DNA of 64,000 bases from Streptomyces sp. NBC_00690 (GTDB lineage Bacteria; Actinomycetota; Actinomycetes; Streptomycetales; Streptomycetaceae): assembly GCF_036226685.1 (NCBI RefSeq), contig NZ_CP109009.1:6041501-6105500 (forward strand), written 5' to 3'. Position 1 is the stretch's first letter. Each line of letters starts with the position of its first letter. This document shows, one piece after another, positions 16,859 through 24,941 of this stretch. A program made the position numbers and the translations under genes. The notes below the pieces were generated by a model. The model had not been told where the DNA came from, did not search any database, and was given only the letters and a program-made list of their open reading frames with translations.

Positions 16859-18750
16859 CGTACGTTTCCTTCCAGGGGACTCTCGATCGCTGGGGCCGGG
16901 ACGGTCGAACCGGCACCGGACGCAGGCTCCGGGTCCGTCGTGGTCTCCGCACCCGACATCAACCAGGCGTACTCCGCGTTCGTCCGCAGCAGTTCCTGAT
17001 GCGTGCCGACGGCGGCGATCCGCCCCTCCGACAGCAGGGCCACCCGGTCAGCGAGCAGCACGGTGGAGGGCCGATGGGCGACGACGAGTGCGGTGGTCTC
17101 TTTGAGGACCTGGCGAAGCGCGGCTTCCACCAGTGCCTCCGTGTGGACGTCCAGCGCGGACAGGGGATCGTCGAGCACCAGGAACCGGGGGCGGCCGACG
17201 ACGGCGCGGGCCAGTGCCAACCGCTGGCGCTGCCCGCCCGACAGGCTCAGCCCCTGCTCGCCGACCTCGGTGTCCCCGCCCTGGGGCAGTGTGTGCACGA
17301 ATGACGCCTGCGCCACGTCGAGCGCGCGCTCCAGATCACCGGGTGCGGCGGCGTCGGCACCCATCAGTACGTTCTCCGCGACGGTCGCCGAGAAGAGCGT
17401 CGGCTCCTCGAACGCCACCGAGACCAGGGAGCGCAGCCGTTCCCGCGGCAGTCGTGCGATGTCCTCGCCGTCCAGGGTGATCCGGCCGGCCGTCACCTCG
17501 TGCAGTCGGGGCACCAGTGCGGTGAGGGTGGTCTTGCCGCTGCCGGTGCCGCCGACGAGGGCCATCGTCTCGCCGGGGCGGACGGCGAGGTCGATCCGGG
17601 CGAGCACGGGGACGCTGTCCGGCGCCGCATCGGGGTAGCGGAACTCGACCCCTTCGAATCGCATCTCACCCTTGGTCGCCGCCTTGTCCAGCGACGGCTT
17701 CGTCGTCGCGGCGAGGGAGGGGTCGTCCTGTCCGGTGGGCCCGCCCGGGGTCGCCGACTCTACTTCGACGTCCATCACCTCGAAGTAGCGGTTGGTGGCC
17801 GTGGCGGCTTCCTGGCTCATCGCCAGCAGGAAGCCGATGGACTCCACCGGCCAACGCAGTGCCAGTGCGGTGGAGAGGAAGGCCACCAGGGTGCCTGCGG
17901 AGAGCGCGCCGTCGGCGACCTGCACGGTACCGAGGACCAGGGCGCCGCCGACGGCTATCTCGGGCAGTACGGTCACGGCCGCCCAGATGCCCGCGAGCAG
18001 CCGTGCCTTGACCAACTCCGTACCGCGCAGCTTCCGTGCGAGCTCGTGGAACGCCCGGGCCTGGCTGCGGTTGCGTCCGAAGCCCTTGACGATGCGGATG
18101 CCCAGCACGCTCTCCTCGACCACGGTCGTCAGATCGCCGACCTGGTCCTGCGCCTGTCGCGCGGCCAGTGAGTACCGCGATTCGAAGTAGGAGCAGAGGA
18201 TGAACAGCGGCACGATCGGCGCCAGCAGCACCAGACCGAGGGTCCACTCCTGCCAGAGCAGGATGATGAACCCAACCAGGATCGTGGTGCCGTTGACCAG
18301 GAGGAACGTCAGCGGGAACGCCAGGAACATCCGGACCAGCATCAGGTCCGTGGTGCCGCGCGACAGCAGCTGCCCCGATGCCCACCGGTCGTGGAAGGCC
18401 ATCGGCAGCCGCTGGAGGTGTGCGAAGAGCGCGGCGCGCATCCGGGCCTCGACCCCCGCCAGCGGTCGAGCGACCAGCCAGCGCCGGAAGCCGAACAGGA
18501 TCGCCTCGGCGATGCCGAGGATCAGCAGGACGAACGCCCCGATCCAGATGCCGCCCGTGTCCCGGTCGGAGACCGGCCCGTCGACCATCCACTTCAGGAC
18601 CAGGGGGATGACCAGACTCATGCAGGAGGCGACGATCGCCACGACGGCCGCGCTGAACAGCCGTACGCGGACCGGTCGCACGTACGGCCACAGACGCAGC
18701 AGCGATCGCACGACGGATTGGTCCTTGGTGGCTACATGTGAAGTGGACAT
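16855..18750 (-). CDS. Heterodimeric ABC exporter, subunit with degenerate Walker B
   Basis: The protein is 631 residues with a six-helix exporter membrane domain (about 25-320) and an ATPase domain. Walker A is GGTGSGKTT, the signature is canonical LSGGQ, the H-loop is VAHRPS, but Walker B reads LVLDDPLSALD, with Asp where the catalytic Glu should be. Combined with the divergent ISAGQ of the partner, this builds one degenerate nucleotide site, the pattern of asymmetric exporters. It is the first gene of the two-gene operon, with ATG at 18750 and only a weak ribosome site. A 259-base divergent region separates it from the L,D-transpeptidase gene. Confidence 0.92.
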   Translation of the reverse strand: MSTSHVATKDQSVVRSLLRLWPYVRPVRVRLFSAAVVAIVASCMSLVIPLVLKWMVDGPVSDRDTGGIWIGAFVLLILGIAEAILFGFRRWLVARPLAGVEARMRAALFAHLQRLPMAFHDRWASGQLLSRGTTDLMLVRMFLAFPLTFLLVNGTTILVGFIILLWQEWTLGLVLLAPIVPLFILCSYFESRYSLAARQAQDQVGDLTTVVEESVLGIRIVKGFGRNRSQARAFHELARKLRGTELVKARLLAGIWAAVTVLPEIAVGGALVLGTVQVADGALSAGTLVAFLSTALALRWPVESIGFLLAMSQEAATATNRYFEVMDVEVESATPGGPTGQDDPSLAATTKPSLDKAATKGEMRFEGVEFRYPDAAPDSVPVLARIDLAVRPGETMALVGGTGSGKTTLTALVPRLHEVTAGRITLDGEDIARLPRERLRSLVSVAFEEPTLFSATVAENVLMGADAAAPGDLERALDVAQASFVHTLPQGGDTEVGEQGLSLSGGQRQRLALARAVVGRPRFLVLDDPLSALDVHTEALVEAALRQVLKETTALVVAHRPSTVLLADRVALLSEGRIAAVGTHQELLRTNAEYAWLMSGAETTTDPEPASGAGSTVPAPAIESPLEGNVR

Positions 18751-19009
18751 CAGGAGCGAGCCTACGATTGATTCCTGACATCACTCACCTTAATTTATGA
18801 GCGATCCACGTCACTTCTCGGCCTCTCCCGCACCCGGTGGCGAGCTCCGCATCTCCTCAGGGGGAGCCCGGTATGCGTCCGTCACTTCCGCTCGGGCACC
18901 ATCCGGATCGGCCGTCGTTACGAGTCCCCTCTGTCCCGAGGTGTACACAAGTGGCGGATTGCCCCATTTCTATACGTTTCCCTGTCGGGGTGTGGTCGTT
19001 GGGAGGTGC

Positions 19010-20221
19010 GTGAGACATGTACTGAAGCGGGCCGGACGGGGCGTGGTCGCCGCCCTGACATGCGCAGGACTACTGGGAGCCCTCGCCGGTTGCAGCGGGA
19101 GCGGCATCGGGGCCTTCGGCAAACCGCCGTCACCCTCGGACACCATCCGGGTCGTGCCTGAGGACGGCGCCAAGGGGATCACCGCCGGTGGTCGGGTCGA
19201 GGTCCGGCTGCCCAGCGGGCGACTGGAGCGCGTGAAGGTGATGCGCATCGAGAGCGACGCCCCCGCTCCGGTGGCCGGCAGCATCTCCGCCGATGGCCTG
19301 CGCTGGCACCCCGCCGAGGGCACCCGGCTGGATCTCGCCGCCAAGTACAGCGTCGACGTGGTCGCCCTCGACGCCCACGGCCGCCGCTCGGCGCGGCACA
19401 CCAGCTTCACCACCGCTGTTCCCGAGAACAGGTTCATCGGCTACTTCAAGCCGGAGAACCGGGCCACCGTGGGCACCGGAATGATCGTCTCCTTCGACTT
19501 CAACCAGAAGATCGCGGACAGGGCCGCCGTGGAGAGTGCCATCAAGGTCACCTCGGAGCCCCCGGTAGAGATCGCCGGCCACTGGTTCGACCGGGACCGG
19601 CTCGACTTCCGCCCCGAGGAGTACTGGGAGCCGGGCACCGAGGTCACCGTCGATGTGCGGCTGCGCGATGTGGAGGCGTCCCCCGGCGCCTACGGCATCC
19701 AGAACAAGCGGATCACGTTCACCGTCGGGCGCTCCCAGGTCTCCCTGGTGGATGCCGAGGCCAAGACGATGCAGGTCCGCAGGGACGGGCAGCTCCTGGC
19801 GACGGTGCCGATCACCGCGGGTGCGCCCAAGTCGACCACGTACAACGGGAAGATGGTGGTCAGCGAGTTGTTCGACGTCACGAGGATGAACGGCAGGACC
19901 GTGGGCTTCGGCGGTGAGTACGACATCAAGGACGTGCCGCACGCCATGCGGCTGACTGAGTCCGGGACCTTCCTGCACGGCAACTACTGGGCAGCCCCGG
20001 AGATCTTCGGGCAGACCAACGTCAGCCACGGCTGTGTCGGACTGCGCGATGTGAAGGGCGGCAGCGCGGACACCCCGGCCGGTTGGTTCTTCGACCGCAC
20101 GATCGTCGGCGATGTCGTCGAGGTCATCAACTCCCCGGACAAGCAGGTTGCTCCCGGGAACGGTCTGAGCGGATGGAACATGCAGTGGGCGGCGTGGAAG
20201 CAGGGCTCCGCCCTGCGCTGA
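19010..20221 (+). CDS. L,D-transpeptidase lipoprotein with Ig-like domains (YkuD)
   Basis: The protein is 403 residues from GTG at 19010. GGGAGG lies only three bases upstream, so the exact start is uncertain. The lipobox is LAGC with Cys28, so it should be anchored to the outer face of the membrane. Two Ig-like domains (about 45-145 and 145-255) precede the YkuD catalytic domain (about 260-390). The active-site motif is visible as HGNYW...SHGCVGLRD with nucleophile Cys342. Such enzymes make 3-3 peptidoglycan cross-links and are blocked by carbapenems. Layout matches mycobacterial LdtMt2-type proteins. The next gene is a paralogue with the same architecture. Confidence 0.9.
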   Translation: MRHVLKRAGRGVVAALTCAGLLGALAGCSGSGIGAFGKPPSPSDTIRVVPEDGAKGITAGGRVEVRLPSGRLERVKVMRIESDAPAPVAGSISADGLRWHPAEGTRLDLAAKYSVDVVALDAHGRRSARHTSFTTAVPENRFIGYFKPENRATVGTGMIVSFDFNQKIADRAAVESAIKVTSEPPVEIAGHWFDRDRLDFRPEEYWEPGTEVTVDVRLRDVEASPGAYGIQNKRITFTVGRSQVSLVDAEAKTMQVRRDGQLLATVPITAGAPKSTTYNGKMVVSELFDVTRMNGRTVGFGGEYDIKDVPHAMRLTESGTFLHGNYWAAPEIFGQTNVSHGCVGLRDVKGGSADTPAGWFFDRTIVGDVVEVINSPDKQVAPGNGLSGWNMQWAAWKQGSALR

Positions 20222-20664
20222 GCCGGGCCGCCCGGGTGTCGATGCCCTCGACGCCGCTCTGTCCTGCCGCCGCTGTCGACGCCGCCGAGTCCTGCCGCCG
20301 CTGTCGACCCCGCTGCTGTCGAACCATTGCGTCCGTCCCCGTTGCGCCCCGCGCGCCGCTCGTCCGACGCCGTCGTGGGCCCCCGGTTCCGACGACGCCC
20401 ACCCCACCCGGCCCGGGTGTCGCCGCACCCCCGGGGCCGGGAAGCCCGTGGTCAGCAACCGTGCCCGAGCCTCCCCGAGGAGCGCCGAAGGCCCGGACGC
20501 CCGCTCCCCGTCCGACCGTTGAGTCCCCCGCCCGTTGGGACTGAACGGTGACAAACATGCGAACAATCCACGACCACGTGTGTGATTGTCTGGTCGATGT
20601 GCGTGTGAGAAGCCGCACGGGGGTGAGGGCCTAGGCGGGGCCGGGCCGTGCGAGGGGAGAGGCC
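20222..20664. repeat. Intergenic region with 20-base direct repeats
   Basis: Two identical 20-base copies, GTCCTGCCGCCGCTGTCGAC, lie at 20261-20280 and 20289-20308, followed by a partial copy. The rest carries no supported gene. Near the right end an inverted repeat ACAATC/GATTGT (20563-20568 and 20584-20589) sits upstream of the second transpeptidase gene and may be regulatory. Confidence 0.7.
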
Positions 20665-21906
20665 ATGAAGAACGGGCATCCGATATCGGGGACATCGGTT
20701 GACCGTCCTCGACGCCGCGGGCGTTCCGCGCTGGTCGCGGGGGCCGTGGGGGCGATGTTGGTCCTGGTCACCGCCTGTGGCGGAGGCGGCAGCGCGAAGG
20801 ACGAGAACAAGGGCGCGGGCAGCGGGAGGGTCGGTAACTCCGCCTCCCAGGCGGTCGTCACCGTCGCCCCGAAGACCGGCGCCACGGGCGTCGCCACCAG
20901 TGGGGCGCTCAAGGTCACTGCCGCACAGGGCAAACTCACCACGGTCACGGTCCAGGACGACAAGGGCGTCACCGTCCCGGGCAAGATCTCCACCGACGGG
21001 GGCTCCTGGGAGCCGCTGCACCATCTGGCCGCCTCCACGCGCTACAAGGTGCACGCCGTGGCCAAGGACAAGGACGGACGGCAGTCGGCGAAGGACGCCG
21101 TCTTCACCACCCTCGTACCGAAGAACACCTTCATCGGGCACTACACCCCTGAGGACAAGTCCACGGTCGGGGTCGGCATGCCCGTCTCCCTGAAGTTCAC
21201 CCGCGGCATCACCAACCCGGAGGTGGTCCAGAAGGCCATCAAGGTGACGGCCGTGCCCGCCGTGCCGATCGAGGGCCACTGGTTCGGCAACGACCGGCTC
21301 GACTTCCGGCCCGAGAAGTACTGGGCCCCGGGCACCAAAGTCACGGTCGCGCTCAACCTCGACGGCGTCGAGGGGCGTCCGGGCGTCTACGGCAAGCAGG
21401 CCAAGACCGTCTCGTTCACCATCGGCCGCAGTCAGGTCTCCACCGTGGACGCCACCTCCAAGCGGATGAAGGTCGTCCGGGACGGTGTGCAGATCAAGGA
21501 CATTCCGATCACCGCCGGAGCGCCCTCCTCCACCACCTACAACGGTCAGATGGTCATCAGCGAGAAGTACAAGGTCACGCGGATGGACGGGGCCACGGTC
21601 GGCTTCGGTGGCGAGTACGACATCAAGGACGTGCCGCACGCCATGCGGCTGTCCACGTCCGGCACCTTCATCCACGGCAACTACTGGGCGTCCTCGGGCA
21701 CCTTCGGCTCCCAGAACGTCAGCCATGGGTGCGTCAGTCTGCGCGACGTCCGCGGCGGCGGCGACCCCGATGCCCCCGCCCGATGGTTCTTCGAGAACTC
21801 CCTGATCGGCGATGTGGTGGTCGTGCAGAACTCCGAGGACAAGCAGATAACCCCGGACAACGGTCTGAACGGCTGGAACATGTCCTGGGCGGAGTGGACC
21901 AAGTAG
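20665..21906 (+). CDS. L,D-transpeptidase lipoprotein, paralogue of the preceding gene
   Basis: The protein is 413 residues. The ATG at 20665 follows GGGGAG at about six bases. A basic N-terminus and a hydrophobic stretch end at LVTAC (Cys38), then a Gly-rich linker, two Ig-like domains and a YkuD domain with HGNYW...SHGCVSLRD (nucleophile Cys356). It is colinear with the upstream paralogue over its whole length, with shared segments such as AGAP.STTYNG and the HWF/RLDFRPE.YW motif. It acts in the wall outside the membrane in peptidoglycan 3-3 cross-linking. The 443-base gap and separate ribosome site suggest its own promoter. Confidence 0.9.
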   Translation: MKNGHPISGTSVDRPRRRGRSALVAGAVGAMLVLVTACGGGGSAKDENKGAGSGRVGNSASQAVVTVAPKTGATGVATSGALKVTAAQGKLTTVTVQDDKGVTVPGKISTDGGSWEPLHHLAASTRYKVHAVAKDKDGRQSAKDAVFTTLVPKNTFIGHYTPEDKSTVGVGMPVSLKFTRGITNPEVVQKAIKVTAVPAVPIEGHWFGNDRLDFRPEKYWAPGTKVTVALNLDGVEGRPGVYGKQAKTVSFTIGRSQVSTVDATSKRMKVVRDGVQIKDIPITAGAPSSTTYNGQMVISEKYKVTRMDGATVGFGGEYDIKDVPHAMRLSTSGTFIHGNYWASSGTFGSQNVSHGCVSLRDVRGGGDPDAPARWFFENSLIGDVVVVQNSEDKQITPDNGLNGWNMSWAEWTK

Positions 21907-21985
21907 AAGTCGAGCGGGACGCGCACGTCCCCGGGCCCGGTGCTGTTTATCTCACAGCGTCGGGCCCGCTTCCGTTAGCGCCGGT

Positions 21986-21991
21986 TAACCT
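21986..21991 (+). promoter_or_regulatory. -10-like box TAACCT, leaderless promoter
   Basis: TAACCT ends six bases before the ATG of the enoyl-CoA hydratase gene and no Shine-Dalgarno sequence is present. Transcription would begin at the A of the start codon. No recognisable -35 element is seen. Confidence 0.5.
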
Positions 21992-21997
21992 GCCTGC

Positions 21998-22777
21998 ATG
22001 ACGACTGCGACGACCGTGACCCTCGACGTCCTCGACGGCGTGGGCACCATCCGCCTCGACCGCCCGCCGATGAACGCGCTCGACATCGCGATCCAGGACC
22101 GCTTGCGCGAGTTGGCCGAGGAGGTCGGCCGCCGTGACGACATCCGGGCGGTGGTCCTGTACGGCGGGGAGAAGGTGTTCGCGGCGGGTGCGGACATCAA
22201 GGAGATGCAGCGCATGGACCACGCCGGAATGGTGGTCCGGGCCCGGGCGCTCCAGGAGTCCTTCACCGCCGTCGCCCGCATCCCCAAGCCCGTGGTGGCC
22301 GCCGTGACGGGGTACGCCCTCGGTGGCGGGTGCGAACTGGCACTCTGCGCCGACTTCCGGATCGCTGGGGACAACGCCAAGTTGGGGCAGCCCGAGATCC
22401 TGCTGGGCCTGATCCCCGGTGCGGGCGGTACCCAGCGGCTCGCCCGGTTGATTGGACCCTCCCGGGCCAAGGACTTGATCTTCACCGGCCGGCAGGTGAG
22501 CGCTGACGAGGCCCAAGCGCTCGGTCTGGTGGACCGGGTCGTCCCGGCGGCCGAGGTCTATGAGCAGGCGTACGCATGGGCGGCCAGGTTGGCGAAGGGG
22601 CCGGCATTGGCGTTGCGTGCCGCCAAGGAGTGCGTCGACTCCGGACTGGAGACCGACCTGGAGACCGGATTGACCATCGAACGGAACTGGTTCGCCGGGC
22701 TGTTCGCGACCGAGGACCGTGAGATCGGTATGCGTAGTTTCGTGCAGGACGGTCCGGGCAAGGCCGTCTTTCGCTGA
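21998..22777 (+). CDS. Enoyl-CoA hydratase/isomerase (crotonase) family
   Basis: The protein is 259 residues, a standard crotonase length. The oxyanion-hole segment AAGADIKEM (about 66-74) and both catalytic acids of true hydratases are present: Glu113 in GGGCELAL and Glu133 in GQPEILLG, followed by IPGAGGTQRL. It should hydrate 2-enoyl-CoA to 3-hydroxyacyl-CoA in beta-oxidation or a related acyl-CoA pathway, in the cytosol. The gene stands alone between hairpins and has a probable leaderless start. The exact substrate cannot be read from sequence. Confidence 0.9.
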   Translation: MTTATTVTLDVLDGVGTIRLDRPPMNALDIAIQDRLRELAEEVGRRDDIRAVVLYGGEKVFAAGADIKEMQRMDHAGMVVRARALQESFTAVARIPKPVVAAVTGYALGGGCELALCADFRIAGDNAKLGQPEILLGLIPGAGGTQRLARLIGPSRAKDLIFTGRQVSADEAQALGLVDRVVPAAEVYEQAYAWAARLAKGPALALRAAKECVDSGLETDLETGLTIERNWFAGLFATEDREIGMRSFVQDGPGKAVFR

Positions 22778-22870
22778 CCGGGCCTCTTTCGCAGGGTCCT
22801 TTCACTAGTCCGATCTGTCGTACGGGGGGTGCCTCTATGTCCTCCGTCAGGTCCGGGAGCCCGGTTCATG

Positions 22871-22896
22871 GGGCGCTCGGACCGGCCGGGGCGCCC
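22871..22896. terminator. Hairpin downstream of the enoyl-CoA hydratase gene
   Basis: GGGCGC at 22871-22876 pairs with GCGCCC at 22891-22896, with a GC-rich loop able to pair partly (CCGGCCGG). It lies about 95 bases past the stop, so attribution is tentative. Confidence 0.4.
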
Positions 22897-22949
22897 TCTC
22901 GGCTGTCGGGGGTCATGAAAAGCCCTTGGTCAGGGCGTTGAGAGGGTGT

Positions 22950-22968
22950 TGTTGACTGCATGTCAACA
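22950..22968. promoter_or_regulatory. Perfect dyad, candidate operator
   Basis: TGTTGAC-TGCAT-GTCAACA is a perfect 7-base inverted repeat with a 5-base spacer. It lies about 135 bases upstream of the start of the ATP-binding regulator gene in a region otherwise lacking a gene (22778-23103). The TTGAC in the left arm could also act as a -35 element. The binding protein is unknown. Confidence 0.5.
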
Positions 22969-23103
22969 TCGATCCGGGCATGGGCCGAGGTCGCTGCGGA
23001 GCCCATGGGCATATGTCAGGGCCATGGTTGGGGAGCCTCCGGAGCGGTCAACTCCGCAGTCCGCATTCCAGGGGATCGACCACGTGCGCCCAATCCAGCG
23101 GCC

Positions 23104-23634
23104 ATGATGGGGGGCATGGCGGGCCTTGAGGGTGTGGAACAGCCGCGACAGCGAGGTGGCGCTGTCGCCACCCGTTCGGCAGTCACCGTCGAGGACGAAC
23201 AGGCCCTTCGGGCACTGGAGTTGTTCGGCAATCCGACCGATGAAGAGATCCGCCTGCCGTCCCGCCCCGAATCCGCCGCCACCGCCCGTCGGCTCACCCA
23301 TGGTGTGGTGGCGCGCCAATGGGGCCTGTCCGCGCAGACCGCCGAGTACGCAGTGCTGCTGGTCTCGGAACTCGTGGGCAACGCCGTGCGCCACACCGGT
23401 GCACGGGTGTTCGGCTTGCGGCTGCTGCGCCGCAGGGGCTGGATCAGGATCGAGGTGCGCGACCCCTCGCGCGGGCTTCCCTGCCTCCTGCCCGTACAGC
23501 CGATGGACCTCAGTGGAAGGGGCCTCTTCCTCGTGGACAAGCTCTCCGACCGCTGGGGCGTGGATCTGCTGCCGCGGGGCAAGACCACCTGGTTCGAGAT
23601 GCGGGTGCCCGAGCGGCACTCCTCCTCGATCTGA
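23104..23634 (+). CDS. Anti-sigma-factor-type ATP-binding protein (HATPase_c, RsbW-like)
   Basis: The protein is 176 residues from ATG at 23104; ATG at 23107 or 23116 is equally possible. After a tail of about 50 residues comes a single GHKL ATPase domain with the N-box (LLVSELVGNAVRHTGA), the G1 Asp (EVRDPSRGLP) and the G2 region (GRGLFLVDKL). There is no histidine-kinase dimerisation domain. Streptomyces has many such small ATPases, which act as serine kinases on anti-anti-sigma factors or as anti-sigma factors. No sigma or antagonist gene is adjacent, so the partner is unknown. Confidence 0.8.
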   Translation: MMGGMAGLEGVEQPRQRGGAVATRSAVTVEDEQALRALELFGNPTDEEIRLPSRPESAATARRLTHGVVARQWGLSAQTAEYAVLLVSELVGNAVRHTGARVFGLRLLRRRGWIRIEVRDPSRGLPCLLPVQPMDLSGRGLFLVDKLSDRWGVDLLPRGKTTWFEMRVPERHSSSI

Positions 23635-24134
23635 AGCGTCGACGTCGGGGGAGCGGGGTCGGGTCGGGCCGATGCCCCGCGATCGAACGAGGTGCGGTGG
23701 GGCTCGTCGCCCGCTTCCTGGAGTCTGCTCCCGTGGGCTGCGCAGCGGCGGCACGCTCGCGGTGGGGGGACACAGAAGCCCCCGGCGGGCCGAGGGTATC
23801 GGCGTGTGCCGGAGGCATCTGTGAAGCGCCGCGGAATGGGGGGTGTCTCCACGGCCGCTGATGACGACCTGGCCCGGGTCAAAAGGGGGTCGTGCCTCGA
23901 CTATGACAGAAGAGCCGGGTACGCCAAAATCTTGCATCGCCCATATGGTGTAAAAATGCCTATATCTCACAGGATCTATAGGTGAAGTGGTTCCGCTGCC
24001 TGGTAAATAGCGGATAAGTATGGCCTGTGGGGGATGTTTCCTTGATCTGCTCTTGCGTGGCGAGGCGACCCGCAGTGGCGGCAAATTAGGGCAATCGTCA
24101 TTTTTTACCCACTTCGCCCCTACTGTGCTCTTCC
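23635..24134. other. Long intergenic region with AT-rich promoter zone
   Basis: No gene is supported. About 23925-24110 is unusually AT-rich for this genome. It includes the dyad CCTATA-(12 bases)-TATAGG at 23959-23964 and 23977-23982. A TACTGT hexamer at 24121-24126 lies eight bases before the GTG of the NodB-like gene and is a plausible -10 for a near-leaderless transcript. Confidence 0.5.
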
Positions 24135-24941
24135 GTGACCTCGATCGACCGCCGCCGCGCCCTGCGCACGGGAGCCGGGGCCGCCGTCGCGGGCGCCCTC
24201 GCCACCGGCTGTGCCGGTACGGGGCCGGCGTCGACCGGCTCCCGGCAGCCTGCCGCCCCGCCCCCCGAGACGCCCCGCCCGGCCGCTCCCTCCGGGGGCC
24301 CGCATGCCCGGACCGCGCCCACGGCCCGCCGCTTCCCCGGGCAACCGGCTGAGATCACCCACGGCCCGCGCGATCGCGATCGGGTCGCCCTCACCTTCCA
24401 CGGCCACGGCGATCCGGCCACCGCGCGGGCGGTGCTCGCCGAAGCCGAACGGGCCGGTGCCCGGATCACCGTTCTCGCCGTGGGCAGTTGGCTCGACCAA
24501 CACCCCGACCTCGCTCGCCGGATCCTGGACGGCGGCCACGATCTGGGCAACCACACCCAGAGCCACCTCACCATCACCGACATGGACGAGGCAGATGCCC
24601 AGGCGGAGATCGTCCGATGCGCCCGAAGGCTGCGCGCCCTGACCGGTTCCATCGGCAGCTGGTTCCGACCCTCGCGCACCCAGCACTCCACCCCGCTCAT
24701 CACCCGACTCGCCCAGCGGGCCGGATACCCCCACGTCCTCTCGTACGACCTCGACTCCCTGGACTCCACCTCGCCCGGGGCCACGGCCGTGACCCGTACC
24801 GTCACCGGGCAGATCCGGCGCGGATCGGTGGTGAGCCTCCACTTCGGCTACGCGGACACGGTCGCCGCACTGCCCGCCCTCCTCGACGATCTCGACCGCC
24901 GCGGACTGCGTGCGGTGACCACCACGGAGCTGCTGAGCTGA
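24135..24941 (+). CDS. NodB-fold polysaccharide-deacetylase-like lipoprotein lacking catalytic acids
   Basis: The protein is 268 residues from GTG at 24135. The N-terminus has a twin-arginine-like DRRRAL and a lipobox-like LATGC at about residue 28, suggesting export by Tat and lipidation. The NodB fold is clear from about residue 80, but motif 1, normally TFDDGP, reads TFHGHGD (residues 87-93), so both metal/base aspartates are absent. Motif 2 is kept (NHTQSH), motif 3 reads FRPSRT, and the motif 5 His remains (VVSLHFG). It is therefore probably not a standard deacetylase and may bind glycans. Its stop overlaps the start of the beta-propeller lipoprotein gene (TGATG), so the two are coupled. 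I recall similar Streptomyces proteins with the same altered motif. Confidence 0.8.
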   Translation: MTSIDRRRALRTGAGAAVAGALATGCAGTGPASTGSRQPAAPPPETPRPAAPSGGPHARTAPTARRFPGQPAEITHGPRDRDRVALTFHGHGDPATARAVLAEAERAGARITVLAVGSWLDQHPDLARRILDGGHDLGNHTQSHLTITDMDEADAQAEIVRCARRLRALTGSIGSWFRPSRTQHSTPLITRLAQRAGYPHVLSYDLDSLDSTSPGATAVTRTVTGQIRRGSVVSLHFGYADTVAALPALLDDLDRRGLRAVTTTELLS

